Positions 52,976-61,891 are shown, numbered from the stretch's first letter. The stretch is 64,000 bases of DNA from Hymenobacter chitinivorans DSM 11115 (GCF_002797555.1 NZ_PGFA01000001.1:3038001-3102000); one strand, 5' to 3'. The notes: generated from the sequence alone by a model not told the origin. Translations and numbers: made by a program.

Positions 52976-53901
52976 TGCGCCTTGGCTTTCAGCTCTGTTT
53001 TGTAATTGGGGTTGCCCTGCTGGTTCTGCGGGGCAACCCCTGTTTGGCCCAAGCGGCCCCCTGCGGGGCCCCGGCCGCTTTTACCCTGGCTGAGGCCCTG
53101 GGCCGCCCGGCCTGCGTGCAGGAGCTGAATGTGCGCAACCAGGGCCTGGAGCTGCTGCCGGCCAGCGTGGCCCAGCTCGGAAGCCTGCGCCGCCTCTACG
53201 CCCACGAAAACCACCTGCGCCACCTGCCGGCCAGTCTCACCCAGCTCGACAGCCTGCGGGTGCTCTTCGTCAATAAGAATGGCCTGCTGGAGCTGCCCGC
53301 CGACCTGGGCCGCCTACACCGCCTCCAGCAGCTGCAAATCGACCAGAACGAGCTGCGCGAGCTGCCGCCCAGCATTGGCGGGCTCGATAGTCTGCACTTT
53401 CTGCTCTCGGCCTGGAACCACTTCACCTCCCTGCCCGAGCAGCTGGGCCAGCTCAGCCAGCTCGAGTACTTCGACAGCTCCCACAACCAGCTGCTGTTTC
53501 TGCCGGCCTCTTTGCCCAACCTGCGCCGCCTGCGCTACGTGTACCTCAACGACAACCAGCTCCAGCGCCTGCCCGAGCAACTAGGGCAGCTCGGCCTTCT
53601 GCAGGAGCTCAACCTGGCCAACAACCAGCTCGAAGCCCTGCCCCGCAGCCTCGGCGGCTGCCAGGAGCTCAAGGTGCTCATCGTGTCGGGCAACCAGCTC
53701 AAGGCCCTGCCCAAGAGCATGGGCGAGCTGCAAAACCTGGAAATCCTGATTGCCAACGACAACCAGCTCCGGGCCCTGCCCCGCTCGTTGGGTAAGCTTT
53801 CCAAGCTCAAAACCATCATTGTGAGAGGCAACGCCTTTACCCCGGCGGCCCGCCAGCGCGCCGAGGCCCGGTTGCCCCAGGCTCACCTTTACTTTCAATG
53901 A
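52975..53901 (+). CDS. Secreted leucine-rich-repeat protein
   Basis: 308 residues from GTG 52975 (TAGTG overlap with the phosphatase stop). Signal peptide 1-26. Then ten or so LRRs of 23 residues with the LxxLxLxxNxLxxLP pattern (for example LQQLQIDQNELRELPPSIGG), no other domain. The horseshoe probably binds a protein partner outside the cytoplasm. Its last codons overlap the ATG of the peroxidase gene (ATGA), so three genes are linked. Confidence 0.88.
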   Translation: MRLGFQLCFVIGVALLVLRGNPCLAQAAPCGAPAAFTLAEALGRPACVQELNVRNQGLELLPASVAQLGSLRRLYAHENHLRHLPASLTQLDSLRVLFVNKNGLLELPADLGRLHRLQQLQIDQNELRELPPSIGGLDSLHFLLSAWNHFTSLPEQLGQLSQLEYFDSSHNQLLFLPASLPNLRRLRYVYLNDNQLQRLPEQLGQLGLLQELNLANNQLEALPRSLGGCQELKVLIVSGNQLKALPKSMGELQNLEILIANDNQLRALPRSLGKLSKLKTIIVRGNAFTPAARQRAEARLPQAHLYFQ

Positions 53902-55721
53902 ACCGCCCCCTGCTTCGTTTTTCCGGCGCTCTGCGGGCCCTGCTGCTGGGCCTGGCCGGGCTGCTGTTTTCCTTTGCCGTGCTCCTCAAAACGCCCGTCG
54001 AGCAGCTGCACGACTACTACGCGCGCCACCTGCGCCAGCTCCACACCCAGCTCACCCGGTTTCAGGACCTGGCGTACTCGGCCGATACCACGGCCCTGCG
54101 CCGGCAGTTTGCCACCTGCCGCACCGAGTATAAGCACCTCGAATTTGCCGTCGAATACTACTACCCCCACGCCGCCCAGCGCCTGAACGGGGCCAACCTG
54201 CCCGAAACCGAGGCCGGGGACCCCGACGAAGTCATTCCGCCCACCGGCTTTCAGGTGCTGGAAGAATACGTGTTTGCCGCCGCCCCCGACGACCGGGCCA
54301 ACCGGGAACTGGTGCACCAGGAAATCGACAACCTGCTCTACCAGGTGCGCCACCTCGAGCAGCAGGCTCCCATGCTGGCTTTCACCGACGCGGAAGTATT
54401 CGACGCGCTGCGGCTCAACCTCTACCGCCTGGCCTCCAAGGGCATTTCCGGCTTCGACTCGCCCGCCGCCCGCGCCTCCCTGCCCGAGGCCGCCGTGACG
54501 CTGCAGGCCACCAGCCAAGTGCTGGCTATGTTCAACGTGCCCCCAACGTTGCTGACCCAGCTGGCCCGCTGCCAGGCAGCCGTAACGGCCCCGGGCGTGA
54601 GCTTCGAGCAGTTCGACCGGCCCCGGTTTCTGGTGCGCTGCTTCAACCCCGCCCTGGCCGGCCTACAGCGGGCCCAGCACCAACTGCAGGTTTCGTACGT
54701 GGCCGCCCGCCGTGCCGTCCGGCCCGCGGCGGTCAGCTACTTTGCCGCCGATGCTTTCGACCCCGCCTACTTTGCTCCCACCGATGCCGCTGCGCCCACA
54801 CCTTCTGTGCTGGCCCTGGGCGAAGCCCTGTTCCGGGAGCCGCTGCTCTCGGGCCGCGGGGGCCGCTCCTGCAGCAGCTGCCACGTGCCCGGCCGCGCCT
54901 ACACCGACGGCCTGCGCGCCAACCGCTCGTTGGTGGCCGGGGCCGAGCTGGCCCGCAACACGCCCACGCTGCTCAACGCCGGCTTGCAAACCGAGCAGTT
55001 TGCTGATGGTCGGGTGCATTTTCTGGAAGATCAGGTCCACGCCGTGGTAGCTAGTAAGGCCGAAATGGGCGGGCACCTGAGTGAGGCCCCAGCCCTGCTC
55101 CGCAAAAAGCCCCTCTACCAAAAGCTCTTCGCCCAGGCTTTTGCCGCCGAAGCCCAGCCCGTTTCGGAGTCCAACATCCGCCGGGCGGTGGCGGCCTACG
55201 TGCGCAGCCTGGTGCGCCTCAACAGCCGCTTCGACCAGTACATGCGCGGCGACACGGCCGTGCTGAACGCCCAGGAAGTTCGGGGCTTCAACCTGTTTAT
55301 GGGCAAGGCCCAGTGCGGCACCTGCCACTACATGCCCCTGTTCAACGGCTCCGTGCCCCCGCTCTACGACAAAACCGAAAGTGAAGTGCTGGGGGTGCCC
55401 GGGGCCGCCGACCTGCAGCACCCCGCTCTGGACGCCGACCAGGGCAAGTTCCTGCTCTACGGCATTGCCCAGCAGCAGCACGCCTTCAAAACCCCCACCG
55501 TGCGCAACGTAGCCCTCACCGCGCCCTACATGCACAACGGCGCCTACCAAACCCTGGAGCAGGTCCTCGACTTCTACAACCGCGGCGGCGGGCAGGGCCT
55601 GGGCCTGGCCGTGCCCACCCAAACCCTGCCCGCCGACCCGCTCAACCTGAGCGCCGCCGAGCAGCAGGCCGTTATTGCTTTTCTCAAAGCGCTGACCGAT
55701 ACTCCAACCACTGTTTACTGA
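53898..55721 (+). CDS. Di-heme cytochrome c peroxidase (MauG/CcpA type) with long N-terminal domain
   Basis: 607 residues. Membrane anchor or signal about 12-30. Residues 31-290 form a helical domain without a recognised motif. From 300 on is the CCP/MauG region: heme motifs CSSCH (325-329) and CGTCH (473-477), with PTVRNVALTAPYMHNGAY near the end. Reduces H2O2 or oxidises a partner in the periplasm. Third gene of the phosphatase-LRR-peroxidase operon (4-nt ATGA overlap). Confidence 0.9.
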   Translation: MNRPLLRFSGALRALLLGLAGLLFSFAVLLKTPVEQLHDYYARHLRQLHTQLTRFQDLAYSADTTALRRQFATCRTEYKHLEFAVEYYYPHAAQRLNGANLPETEAGDPDEVIPPTGFQVLEEYVFAAAPDDRANRELVHQEIDNLLYQVRHLEQQAPMLAFTDAEVFDALRLNLYRLASKGISGFDSPAARASLPEAAVTLQATSQVLAMFNVPPTLLTQLARCQAAVTAPGVSFEQFDRPRFLVRCFNPALAGLQRAQHQLQVSYVAARRAVRPAAVSYFAADAFDPAYFAPTDAAAPTPSVLALGEALFREPLLSGRGGRSCSSCHVPGRAYTDGLRANRSLVAGAELARNTPTLLNAGLQTEQFADGRVHFLEDQVHAVVASKAEMGGHLSEAPALLRKKPLYQKLFAQAFAAEAQPVSESNIRRAVAAYVRSLVRLNSRFDQYMRGDTAVLNAQEVRGFNLFMGKAQCGTCHYMPLFNGSVPPLYDKTESEVLGVPGAADLQHPALDADQGKFLLYGIAQQQHAFKTPTVRNVALTAPYMHNGAYQTLEQVLDFYNRGGGQGLGLAVPTQTLPADPLNLSAAEQQAVIAFLKALTDTPTTVY

Positions 55722-56146
55722 GCCCGGCAGAGCAGACCGTCAGCGCTTAGAATGACGGGCAGCGCATTCGGCACCTGAGCCACAATAAAGAAGACGCTAC
55801 GCTATAGTGCTTACTATCAAGCCGCAGCAAACAACTCTTTTATATTGTAGCCATTTACAACCCATCATGCAGCTGCTGCATAATGGCAAATTACCAGCGT
55901 GAGCAAGGCAGGTATAAGGCCGATAGGTTCGTTTTCATTACGTACACAATACTTTCCGGAGCAGGCGGCCTCTTTGTGTTTTTACGGCTCAATCATCTGT
56001 ATCTACACACACTGATCTATACGATTCCTGTTTGTACGCCTCTCTCTCGTCTACTCTCGCCGCCGTGCTGTCTGTCGTCATTTTCGTTAAGTCCAGCCAC
56101 CGTCATACACTGTAATTAATACCAGCCAGTAGCTTTTTCCCTACTT
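55722..56146. other. 425-nt AT-rich gene-poor region
   Basis: GC drops sharply. It contains ATGCAGCTGCTGCAT (55867-55881, a short palindrome). A 78-codon frame at 55883-56119 has no family features and is probably not a gene. No terminator or repeat family recognised. Confidence 0.4.
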
Positions 56147-56599
56147 ATGCAAGACCACCAAGTAATTGAGCAAACTATTCTACACCTTTTCGAAGGCGCG
56201 GACGAACGTGACTGGAGCAAGGTCGAAAACACAATGGCTGACGTCGTATTGTTGGACTATACCTCGATGACCGGCGGCGAGCCGCTGCATCTTTCCCCAC
56301 GCCAGATAACTGCGAGTTGGGCCAGTTTCCTCCCGGGCTTCGACAAAACCAATCATAAAATCAGCAGCTTCGCTATTACAGTTGACCACGATACTTCCGT
56401 TGTAACCTACACCGGCAAAGCCGACCATTTCATCGACGACCGAGTCTGGACTGTGGAAGGAACTTACGAAACGACGCTGGTATATACGGGAGGCAATTGG
56501 AGAATCAACAAATTAAAATTCACCCTTTCAGGTCAGTCGGGCGACACTGATTTACCGTCGAAAGCCACGGAAAGAATCCAAACCAGGGCGCATAGCTAA
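56147..56599 (+). CDS. SnoaL/NTF2-like protein
   Basis: 150 residues. Single NTF2-like cone fold: ILHLFEGADERDWSKVENTM, ITASWASFLPGFDKTNH, VYTGKADHFIDDRVWTVEG and WRINKLKFTL. No signal. Such proteins are small-molecule binders or isomerases; the substrate is unknown. Less GC-rich than the core genes, so part of the accessory zone. Confidence 0.75.
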   Translation: MQDHQVIEQTILHLFEGADERDWSKVENTMADVVLLDYTSMTGGEPLHLSPRQITASWASFLPGFDKTNHKISSFAITVDHDTSVVTYTGKADHFIDDRVWTVEGTYETTLVYTGGNWRINKLKFTLSGQSGDTDLPSKATERIQTRAHS

Positions 56600-56652
56600 G
56601 CTAGGCAGAAAGCCTGGGGTGCCACAAGCCTTACCAGGCCGCAAGTCCATAG

Positions 56653-56710
56653 CCCCCCCCCCCCGCCCCGCCGGCAGCACGTGGCTGCCGGCGGGGCGTT
56701 GGTTTTCTTA
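56653..56710 (+). terminator. C12 tract and GC-rich hairpin, near-copy of the ABC-F terminator
   Basis: Twelve Cs (56653-56664), then GCCCCGCCGGCAGCAC / GTGGCTGCCGGCGGGGC (56665-56697, 14-15 bp stem), then TTGGTTTTCTT. The hairpin matches the terminator of the intact ABC-F gene at 59814-59846 in most positions, including the GCAGCAC loop flank. Acts as terminator of the NTF2-like gene on the plus strand. Confidence 0.75.
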
Positions 56711-56724
56711 AAGCCTGCTGGCGC

Positions 56725-56814
56725 TTACATTTCCACCAGCATTTCCCAACGCTCATTGAGTGGGGCCAGCTCTTTTTTTACCTGCTCAAATTTGCGCGAC
56801 GACTCACTTGGTAA
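56725..56814 (-). pseudogene. Remnant of an ABC-F gene 3' end
   Basis: The minus strand encodes LPSESSRKFEQVKKELAPLN then ERWEMLVEM and a stop, preceded by an in-frame TAA. It matches the coiled-coil end of the intact ABC-F protein (KFEQVKKELNRTNDQWEKLA), with synonymous changes in the shared part (23 of 27 bases the same across KFEQVKKEL). It is too short to be a gene. No start codon. Confidence 0.65.
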
Positions 56815-56980
56815 TTACCCGAGAATACATTTACTTTGAAACACAAAGTTCTTTTATAGCAAAAGCAACCTTCCTTGCTGCTCTCCGAGAAACTTTAATA
56901 GCAAGAAATCAGGCGCGCCCGTCCGCCCCTTCACAACCTCGACCATCCGCCACGCCTCCTAACCCGCGCAGCTCCATAAA

Positions 56981-57490
56981 ATGCTCTTCCTCAAGTCGTA
57001 TCGACCCTATATTTCCCTGGTTCTGCTCTTTGTCCCGCCCGTTTTATTCGGGCTTTTGCTGCTGCTATTCCAAGGCAACGACAAGCTGAGGCTTACGCCT
57101 GCCCTGCCTTACCTGCCGTGGCAATTTCTGGTGATGGGTGTTGCGGGGGGCATTGCCACGGTTGGCGGGGTGCTCGACTGGCGCTACCACCGCAACCCGC
57201 TCAATATGAAAATTCCGAAGAAAGAGCGGGACGCCGAAGCGGCGGCACTGGGCCTGGGCGGCGTGCCAATGTTTGTGCTGATGTGGCTGGCCATGATGCA
57301 TACCAGCCCCACCATTTGGCTTATTCCCATCCTGCTGGTCTTGATTTATACCGTAGTGGCCATCAGCTACGACGAGTTTGTTTTTCACATCAAACGTTGC
57401 GGGCCGCGGGAAACCGCCTATCATCGAATGCTGGTGTTTGGCAACGGCGCGGCTTGGCTGGCCTGGTTTCATTTCATCTTCTGCCCATGA
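56981..57490 (+). CDS. Four-helix membrane protein, first gene of a phosphoesterase operon
   Basis: 169 residues. Helices at about 8-30, 47-65, 97-113 and 116-134; a conserved-looking HRNPLNMKIPKKERDAE loop on the cytoplasmic side. No recognised family. Its stop overlaps the next ATG (ATGA). A TTTACTTTG element lies about 140 nt upstream, near the ABC-F remnant. Confidence 0.65.
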   Translation: MLFLKSYRPYISLVLLFVPPVLFGLLLLLFQGNDKLRLTPALPYLPWQFLVMGVAGGIATVGGVLDWRYHRNPLNMKIPKKERDAEAAALGLGGVPMFVLMWLAMMHTSPTIWLIPILLVLIYTVVAISYDEFVFHIKRCGPRETAYHRMLVFGNGAAWLAWFHFIFCP

Positions 57491-58023
57491 CGGTCGGGCG
57501 CTTACTGAGCGAGAGTGAAAGGCAGTTCGATAAGCGGCCGGCGCAGGTGCAGCAGGTCTTTTCCAGCAATGTTTTCGACGCGGGGGCCCGCTGGATGTTC
57601 CAGAAACTGCACGAAGACGAGCCCGAAACCGCCGGGGCGTTTGATGCTTCCATCAATTTCAGCTACTACGGCTACTTGAAATACGGCCTTAGCCTTCTGG
57701 CTTTCCTAACCGCTGGTTTCGTCCTCGGGCAGATCCACTTGTGGCTGATGCCGCTGGCAGTCCTGGTTTTTTACGGGTTCGAGGTGCATTTCCTGTTTCT
57801 GTTTCCCTTGCTGCTCGACCGGGTCGAGAATCCCATTCAAACCAGCATCGAACAGACCTACCGAATCGGTTTTGTTAAGGCCCTGCTTTGGGTGTTCACC
57901 ATCGCCATGTACATGCTGTCGGGGCTGCTGAATCATCGGAATCCGTGGCGTAAATGGCATATCGGCTGTTTGTCGATAGTTCTCTGGTATAAGTATGAGG
58001 TTAGAAATAGGGTACAATCATGA
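57487..58023 (+). CDS. Membrane protein, second gene of the phosphoesterase operon
   Basis: 178 residues from ATG 57487. A hydrophilic N-terminal part (ESERQFDKRPAQVQQVFSSN, MFQKLHEDEPETAG) is followed by three or four helices (about 62-80, 85-110, 130-145). Family unknown. Overlaps the upstream gene by 4 nt and the phosphoesterase gene by 29 nt, so all three are coupled. Confidence 0.65.
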   Translation: MTVGRLLSESERQFDKRPAQVQQVFSSNVFDAGARWMFQKLHEDEPETAGAFDASINFSYYGYLKYGLSLLAFLTAGFVLGQIHLWLMPLAVLVFYGFEVHFLFLFPLLLDRVENPIQTSIEQTYRIGFVKALLWVFTIAMYMLSGLLNHRNPWRKWHIGCLSIVLWYKYEVRNRVQS

Positions 58024-58705
58024 CTTCGAGGTGCGGGAAGAAACCTACCTGACTGCCACCGGGCCCACCTTCACGGTGCTCTACCTCTCCGACCTGCACC
58101 TGACCCCTTGGAGCGGCCCCACCATCCGCAAGCTCGAGCAGACTATCACCCGGCTGAACCCCCGGCTACTGCTGCTCGGCGGCGACTACGTGGATTACGC
58201 CAAGGGCCTGCCGCACTTCGCCCGGCTCATGGAGTTTCTGGCAACTCGGGAACTGGTTTTCGCGGTGGCGGGAAATCATGACACCTTCTTTGGCTTGGAA
58301 CGGCTCAGGCAGTTGGCCGAACGCAACAACCTGGTGTGGCTGACGGATACGGCAGTTGAGCTTACGCTCGACGGCCACCGGGTCCGGATTTCCCCCGTCC
58401 CTATTACCGAGCCAACTGAGGGCGTGGACTTTAGCATTCTGTGCCTGCACAAGCCCCTGGATGTAACCACGCTCCGTTGCCTCCCCGACTTGGCATTCGC
58501 CGGCCATCTACACGGCAGCCAATTTGTGTTTTGGCAGTCGGCCCAGGGCCTTTTCCCCGGCCGGTTCTTCTACCGGTGGAATATTCTAAAAGCTACGGTT
58601 GGCCGTTGCCTCTACCTCATCAGCAAGGGCTTGGGCGATACGCTCCCGGTACGATACAATTGCCGGAAGGACGTGGTTTTCGTGACCGTCAAGCGCCTAA
58701 CCTGA
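57995..58705 (+). CDS. Calcineurin-like metallophosphoesterase
   Basis: 236 residues from ATG 57995. Metal motifs: YLSDLHLTPW, LLLGGDYVDY, VAGNHDTF and FAGHLHGSQ, of the YaeI/LpxH-like kind. The preceding short beta segment (EIGYNHDFEVREETYL) is usual for YaeI-type enzymes. No signal. Its two membrane partners suggest action on a membrane-linked phospho-substrate (inference). Confidence 0.85.
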   Translation: MRLEIGYNHDFEVREETYLTATGPTFTVLYLSDLHLTPWSGPTIRKLEQTITRLNPRLLLLGGDYVDYAKGLPHFARLMEFLATRELVFAVAGNHDTFFGLERLRQLAERNNLVWLTDTAVELTLDGHRVRISPVPITEPTEGVDFSILCLHKPLDVTTLRCLPDLAFAGHLHGSQFVFWQSAQGLFPGRFFYRWNILKATVGRCLYLISKGLGDTLPVRYNCRKDVVFVTVKRLT

Positions 58706-58774
58706 ATCAAATAGCCCGCAGCTAACACATTAGCCCAGCACTTACAGTCTCTCACCCCCTCTTTTACCAAGCCT

Positions 58775-59746
58775 ATGAAATTCTTGTTTGCTATTGCCCT
58801 GGCCACTGCGCATGGGTTGCTGATTCGGCTGTTGTTTGGCTCCGCAAGTGGCCTGATGGAAATTATGAGCGTCACCTTCCTGTTTTTCGTGCCGTCGATA
58901 ATCGGGTTTCTAACCGTTATTCTGATGCCGGCCAGGAAAATAACCACTGGCGCCGAGGCCTTTTTCACGCCCTGGCTTACCAGCTTGGCACTCTTGGTAA
59001 TTACTATTCTTCTGAATATGGAGGGAGCTATCTGTTGGCTGATGGCTTTCCCCATTTTCGCGATAGCCGCTGGCGTTGGGGGCATAGTAGCCTATTGGCT
59101 GCGCAAGCCCAAAAGCAACGACCCGAACGCAAACAACTGGCAAAAACCCAACACCCTGAATGTGTCCTTGGTCTTTATTGTACCGCTACTGCTGGGTTCC
59201 ATTGAAGGGGAAAAAGCGTTGACCCCCAAGCAAATGGTGATTGAAAAAGCCGTCGTACTAAACGCGCCGGCGGCGGACGTATGGCAAAAGCTAATCAGCA
59301 ACAAGCAGCTCGGCCAGCCCGCCGATGAAACGTCTTTTGCAGCGCTGCTCGGATTTCCCAAACACGTGAGCACCACCCTGGATACGCTGCGGGTGGGCGG
59401 CACCCGAATGGCTTATTACGAGAAAGGCCTCTACTTCAAGGAAACCGTGACCAAATACCAGCCGGAGCGCCTGCTAGTGCTGCGCGTCGATGCGAATCCC
59501 AACGCCACCCCTGCGGCCGTCATGGACGAGCACATCCTGATTGGGGGCAAGCATCTCGACATTCTGGAAGACGTGTATGACTTGCGCCCTTTACCCGGTG
59601 GCCGCACCCGGCTGGTACTTTCCAGCCGGTTCTACATCAACACGCCTTTCAACTGGTATGCAGGCATTTGGGCGCACTACCTGATGACCGACATCCTGGA
59701 AGGTGAGCTGAACGTGCTGGCACAACCAGCCCCAATGACCCGGTAG
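58775..59746 (+). CDS. Membrane protein with C-terminal SRPBCC domain
   Basis: 323 residues. Four or five helices in 1-150 (including MEIMSVTFLFFVPSIIGFL and LMAFPIFAIAAGVGGIVAYW), then an SRPBCC/START-like cytoplasmic or periplasmic domain from about 160 (EKAVVLNAPAADVWQKLISN, RTRLVLSSRFYINTPFNW). A hydrophobic-ligand pocket fused to a membrane part is uncommon. Function unknown. It lies 69 nt behind the phosphoesterase operon. Confidence 0.7.
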   Translation: MKFLFAIALATAHGLLIRLLFGSASGLMEIMSVTFLFFVPSIIGFLTVILMPARKITTGAEAFFTPWLTSLALLVITILLNMEGAICWLMAFPIFAIAAGVGGIVAYWLRKPKSNDPNANNWQKPNTLNVSLVFIVPLLLGSIEGEKALTPKQMVIEKAVVLNAPAADVWQKLISNKQLGQPADETSFAALLGFPKHVSTTLDTLRVGGTRMAYYEKGLYFKETVTKYQPERLLVLRVDANPNATPAAVMDEHILIGGKHLDILEDVYDLRPLPGGRTRLVLSSRFYINTPFNWYAGIWAHYLMTDILEGELNVLAQPAPMTR

Positions 59747-59808
59747 GTGGAGTAAAGCGCAGGGCGCCGTAACCCGCCCGAACGCGAAGCCCGAACCCGT
59801 TGAACAAT

Positions 59809-59851
59809 AAAAAGCCCCGCCCGCAGCACATAGCTACGGGCGGGGCTTTTT
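59809..59851. terminator. Bidirectional terminator of the ABC-F gene and SRPBCC gene
   Basis: Perfect 15-bp stem AAAAAGCCCCGCCCG / CGGGCGGGGCTTTTT with a CAGCACATAGCTA-type loop. 17 nt beyond the ABC-F stop. Confidence 0.88.
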
Positions 59852-59867
59852 AGGAAAGGGCCGCGGG

Positions 59868-61799
59868 TTACTTCTCCAGTTGCTCGGCCCGCTCGGCCAG
59901 CTTTTCCCACTGGTCGTTGGTGCGGTTGAGCTCCTTTTTCACCTGCTCGAATTTCACCGTGGCGTCTTTCAGCTGGGCGGTGTTGTTGTAGATGTTGGGG
60001 TCGGCCAGCTGCTTTTCGTACACGGCCAGCTCCTTTTCCAGGGTGTTAATCTTGCCCTCGATTTCCTTGAGCTCCTTGTTTACCTTTTTCAGCTCCTGCT
60101 GATTGGCTTCACGCTCGGAGCTGGAAACCGGCTTTTTATCCTCCTTGGGCAGGGGTTTGGGCACCGAAGGCGACGGTAGGCCGGCCTTCTTGGCGGCCTT
60201 GTCCCGGTCTTCCTGCCACTGCTCGTACTCGGCGTAGGTGCCGGGGTACTCTTTGAGCTGGTAGTCCTCGATGTACCAGATCTTGTTGGCCACGTTTTCG
60301 ACGAAGAACCGGTCGTGGCTAATCACGATGTAGGTGCCTTCGTACTGGTCCAGGGCCTGAATCAGGATGTTCACCGACTGCATGTCCAAGTGGTTGGTCG
60401 GTTCGTCGAGCAGCAGGAAGTTAGCCTCCGAAATCAGGGTTTTGGCCAGGGCCACCCGGCTTTTCTCGCCCCCGCTGAGCACCTTGATTTTCTTGTAGAC
60501 CTCGTCGCCGGTGAACAGGAAGGAGCCCAATACTGAGCGCAGCTCCATTTCGGAGCGCTTGGAGCCGGCTTCCACCATTTCCTGCAGAATCTCGTTGTCG
60601 ATGCGCAGGCTTTCGAGCTGGTGCTGGGCATAGAACGACATGATGACGTTGTGGCCCAGCTGGTGGTTGCCGGTGCTCGGCGCCTCCTGGCCCGCTACCA
60701 GGCGCATCAGCGTGGATTTACCCTTACCGTTGGCCCCGATCAGCGCAATTTTGTCGCCCCGCTCGATGTGCACGTGCGTGTCGCGGAAGATGAGCTTCTC
60801 GCCGTACTTCTTGCCCACGTGCTCCATGCGCAGGATGTGGCGGCCCGGCGTCACGGTGAAGTTGAACTTGATGTTCACCTTCGCGTCGTCGGCGGCTACG
60901 TCCTCGATGCGCTCCAGCTTGTCGAGGGCTTTTACCCGGCTCTGGGCCTGCTTGGCTTTGGAAGCCTTGGCCTTAAACCGCTCAATAAACCGCTCGGCCT
61001 GCCGAATCTGGGCCTGCTGGTTTTCGAAGGCACCCTTCTGAATGGCGTTGCGCTCCTCTTTTTCTTCGAGGTAGAACGAGTAGTTGCCGGCGTAGGGCAC
61101 CAGCTTGCCGCCGGTTACTTCCACGGTGGTGTTGGTGGTGCGGTCCAGGAATTCCCGGTCGTGACTCACGATAATAACCGCGCCTTCGTAGCCGGCCAGG
61201 TAGTTTTCAATCCACTTGATGGAGGGCAAGTCCAAGTGGTTGGTGGGTTCGTCGAGCAGCAGCAGCGAGGGTTGCTGGAGCAGGATTTTGGCCAGCATCA
61301 CGCGCATGCGCCAGCCGCCCGAAAACTGCTTCAGCGGCTTCTGCAGCTCCTCGGTCGTGAAGCCCAGACCTTCCAGGATTTCCTCGGTGCGGGCCTGCAT
61401 CGTGTAGCCGCCCAGGGCCTCGAAGCGCTCCTGCAAATCGGCCAGCTTCTCGACCAGGTCGTCGGTGTAGTTGGTTTCGAACTCGAGCAGCACCTCGTCG
61501 ATTTTCTTCTGGATTTCCAGGGCCTCGCCGAAGGCCTGCATGGCCACAATCAGGATGGGCTCGTGGGAGTCGTAGCTGAGCAAATCCTGGTTCAGAAAGC
61601 CCAGGCTCACGTCCTTGCTCATGGAGATGGAGCCGCCGTCGGGCTTGTACTCGCCCACCAGAATGCGCAGCAGCGTGGATTTGCCCCGGCCGTTGAGCCC
61701 GATCAGGCCAATCTTATCCTTGGGTTTGATATGGAGGCTGGCCTTGTCGTAGAGGGTGCGCGAGCCGAAATGGAAATCGAGGTCAGTAATGGAAATCAT
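59868..61799 (-). CDS. ABC-F family ATPase (Uup/YheS-like)
   Basis: 643 residues. Two ABC domains, each with Walker A (GLNGRGKST, GANGKGKST), signature (FSGGWRMR, LSGGEKSR), Walker B with DEPTNHLD (twice) and the inter-domain linker rich in Lys/Arg (FKAKASKAKQAQSRVKALDK). The C-terminal 110 residues form a coiled coil (Uup/DUF-type). Cytoplasmic ribosome-associated translation factor; no transmembrane part. TACCTTTG lies at 61832-61825. Confidence 0.92.
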   Translation of the reverse strand: MISITDLDFHFGSRTLYDKASLHIKPKDKIGLIGLNGRGKSTLLRILVGEYKPDGGSISMSKDVSLGFLNQDLLSYDSHEPILIVAMQAFGEALEIQKKIDEVLLEFETNYTDDLVEKLADLQERFEALGGYTMQARTEEILEGLGFTTEELQKPLKQFSGGWRMRVMLAKILLQQPSLLLLDEPTNHLDLPSIKWIENYLAGYEGAVIIVSHDREFLDRTTNTTVEVTGGKLVPYAGNYSFYLEEKEERNAIQKGAFENQQAQIRQAERFIERFKAKASKAKQAQSRVKALDKLERIEDVAADDAKVNIKFNFTVTPGRHILRMEHVGKKYGEKLIFRDTHVHIERGDKIALIGANGKGKSTLMRLVAGQEAPSTGNHQLGHNVIMSFYAQHQLESLRIDNEILQEMVEAGSKRSEMELRSVLGSFLFTGDEVYKKIKVLSGGEKSRVALAKTLISEANFLLLDEPTNHLDMQSVNILIQALDQYEGTYIVISHDRFFVENVANKIWYIEDYQLKEYPGTYAEYEQWQEDRDKAAKKAGLPSPSVPKPLPKEDKKPVSSSEREANQQELKKVNKELKEIEGKINTLEKELAVYEKQLADPNIYNNTAQLKDATVKFEQVKKELNRTNDQWEKLAERAEQLEK

Positions 61800-61824
61800 C
61801 CTACTTTGCGGGGCTTTGAAGCCG

Positions 61825-61832
61825 CAAAGGTA
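61825..61832 (-). promoter_or_regulatory. TACCTTTG -7 element of the ABC-F gene
   Basis: Exact TANNTTTG on the minus strand, 25 nt before the ATG; no -33 TTTG recognised. Confidence 0.5.
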
Positions 61833-61891
61833 CGGGTTTAAAGTAGGGAAAACTCTTTCTTTGGAAACCTAACTATTAGAGCCGTATTCTG

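Noticed and set aside
55883..56119. 78-codon frame in the AT-rich gap
   Set aside because: Ends in Ser/Pro/Cys-rich low-complexity residues, no promoter or family; kept only as gap description.
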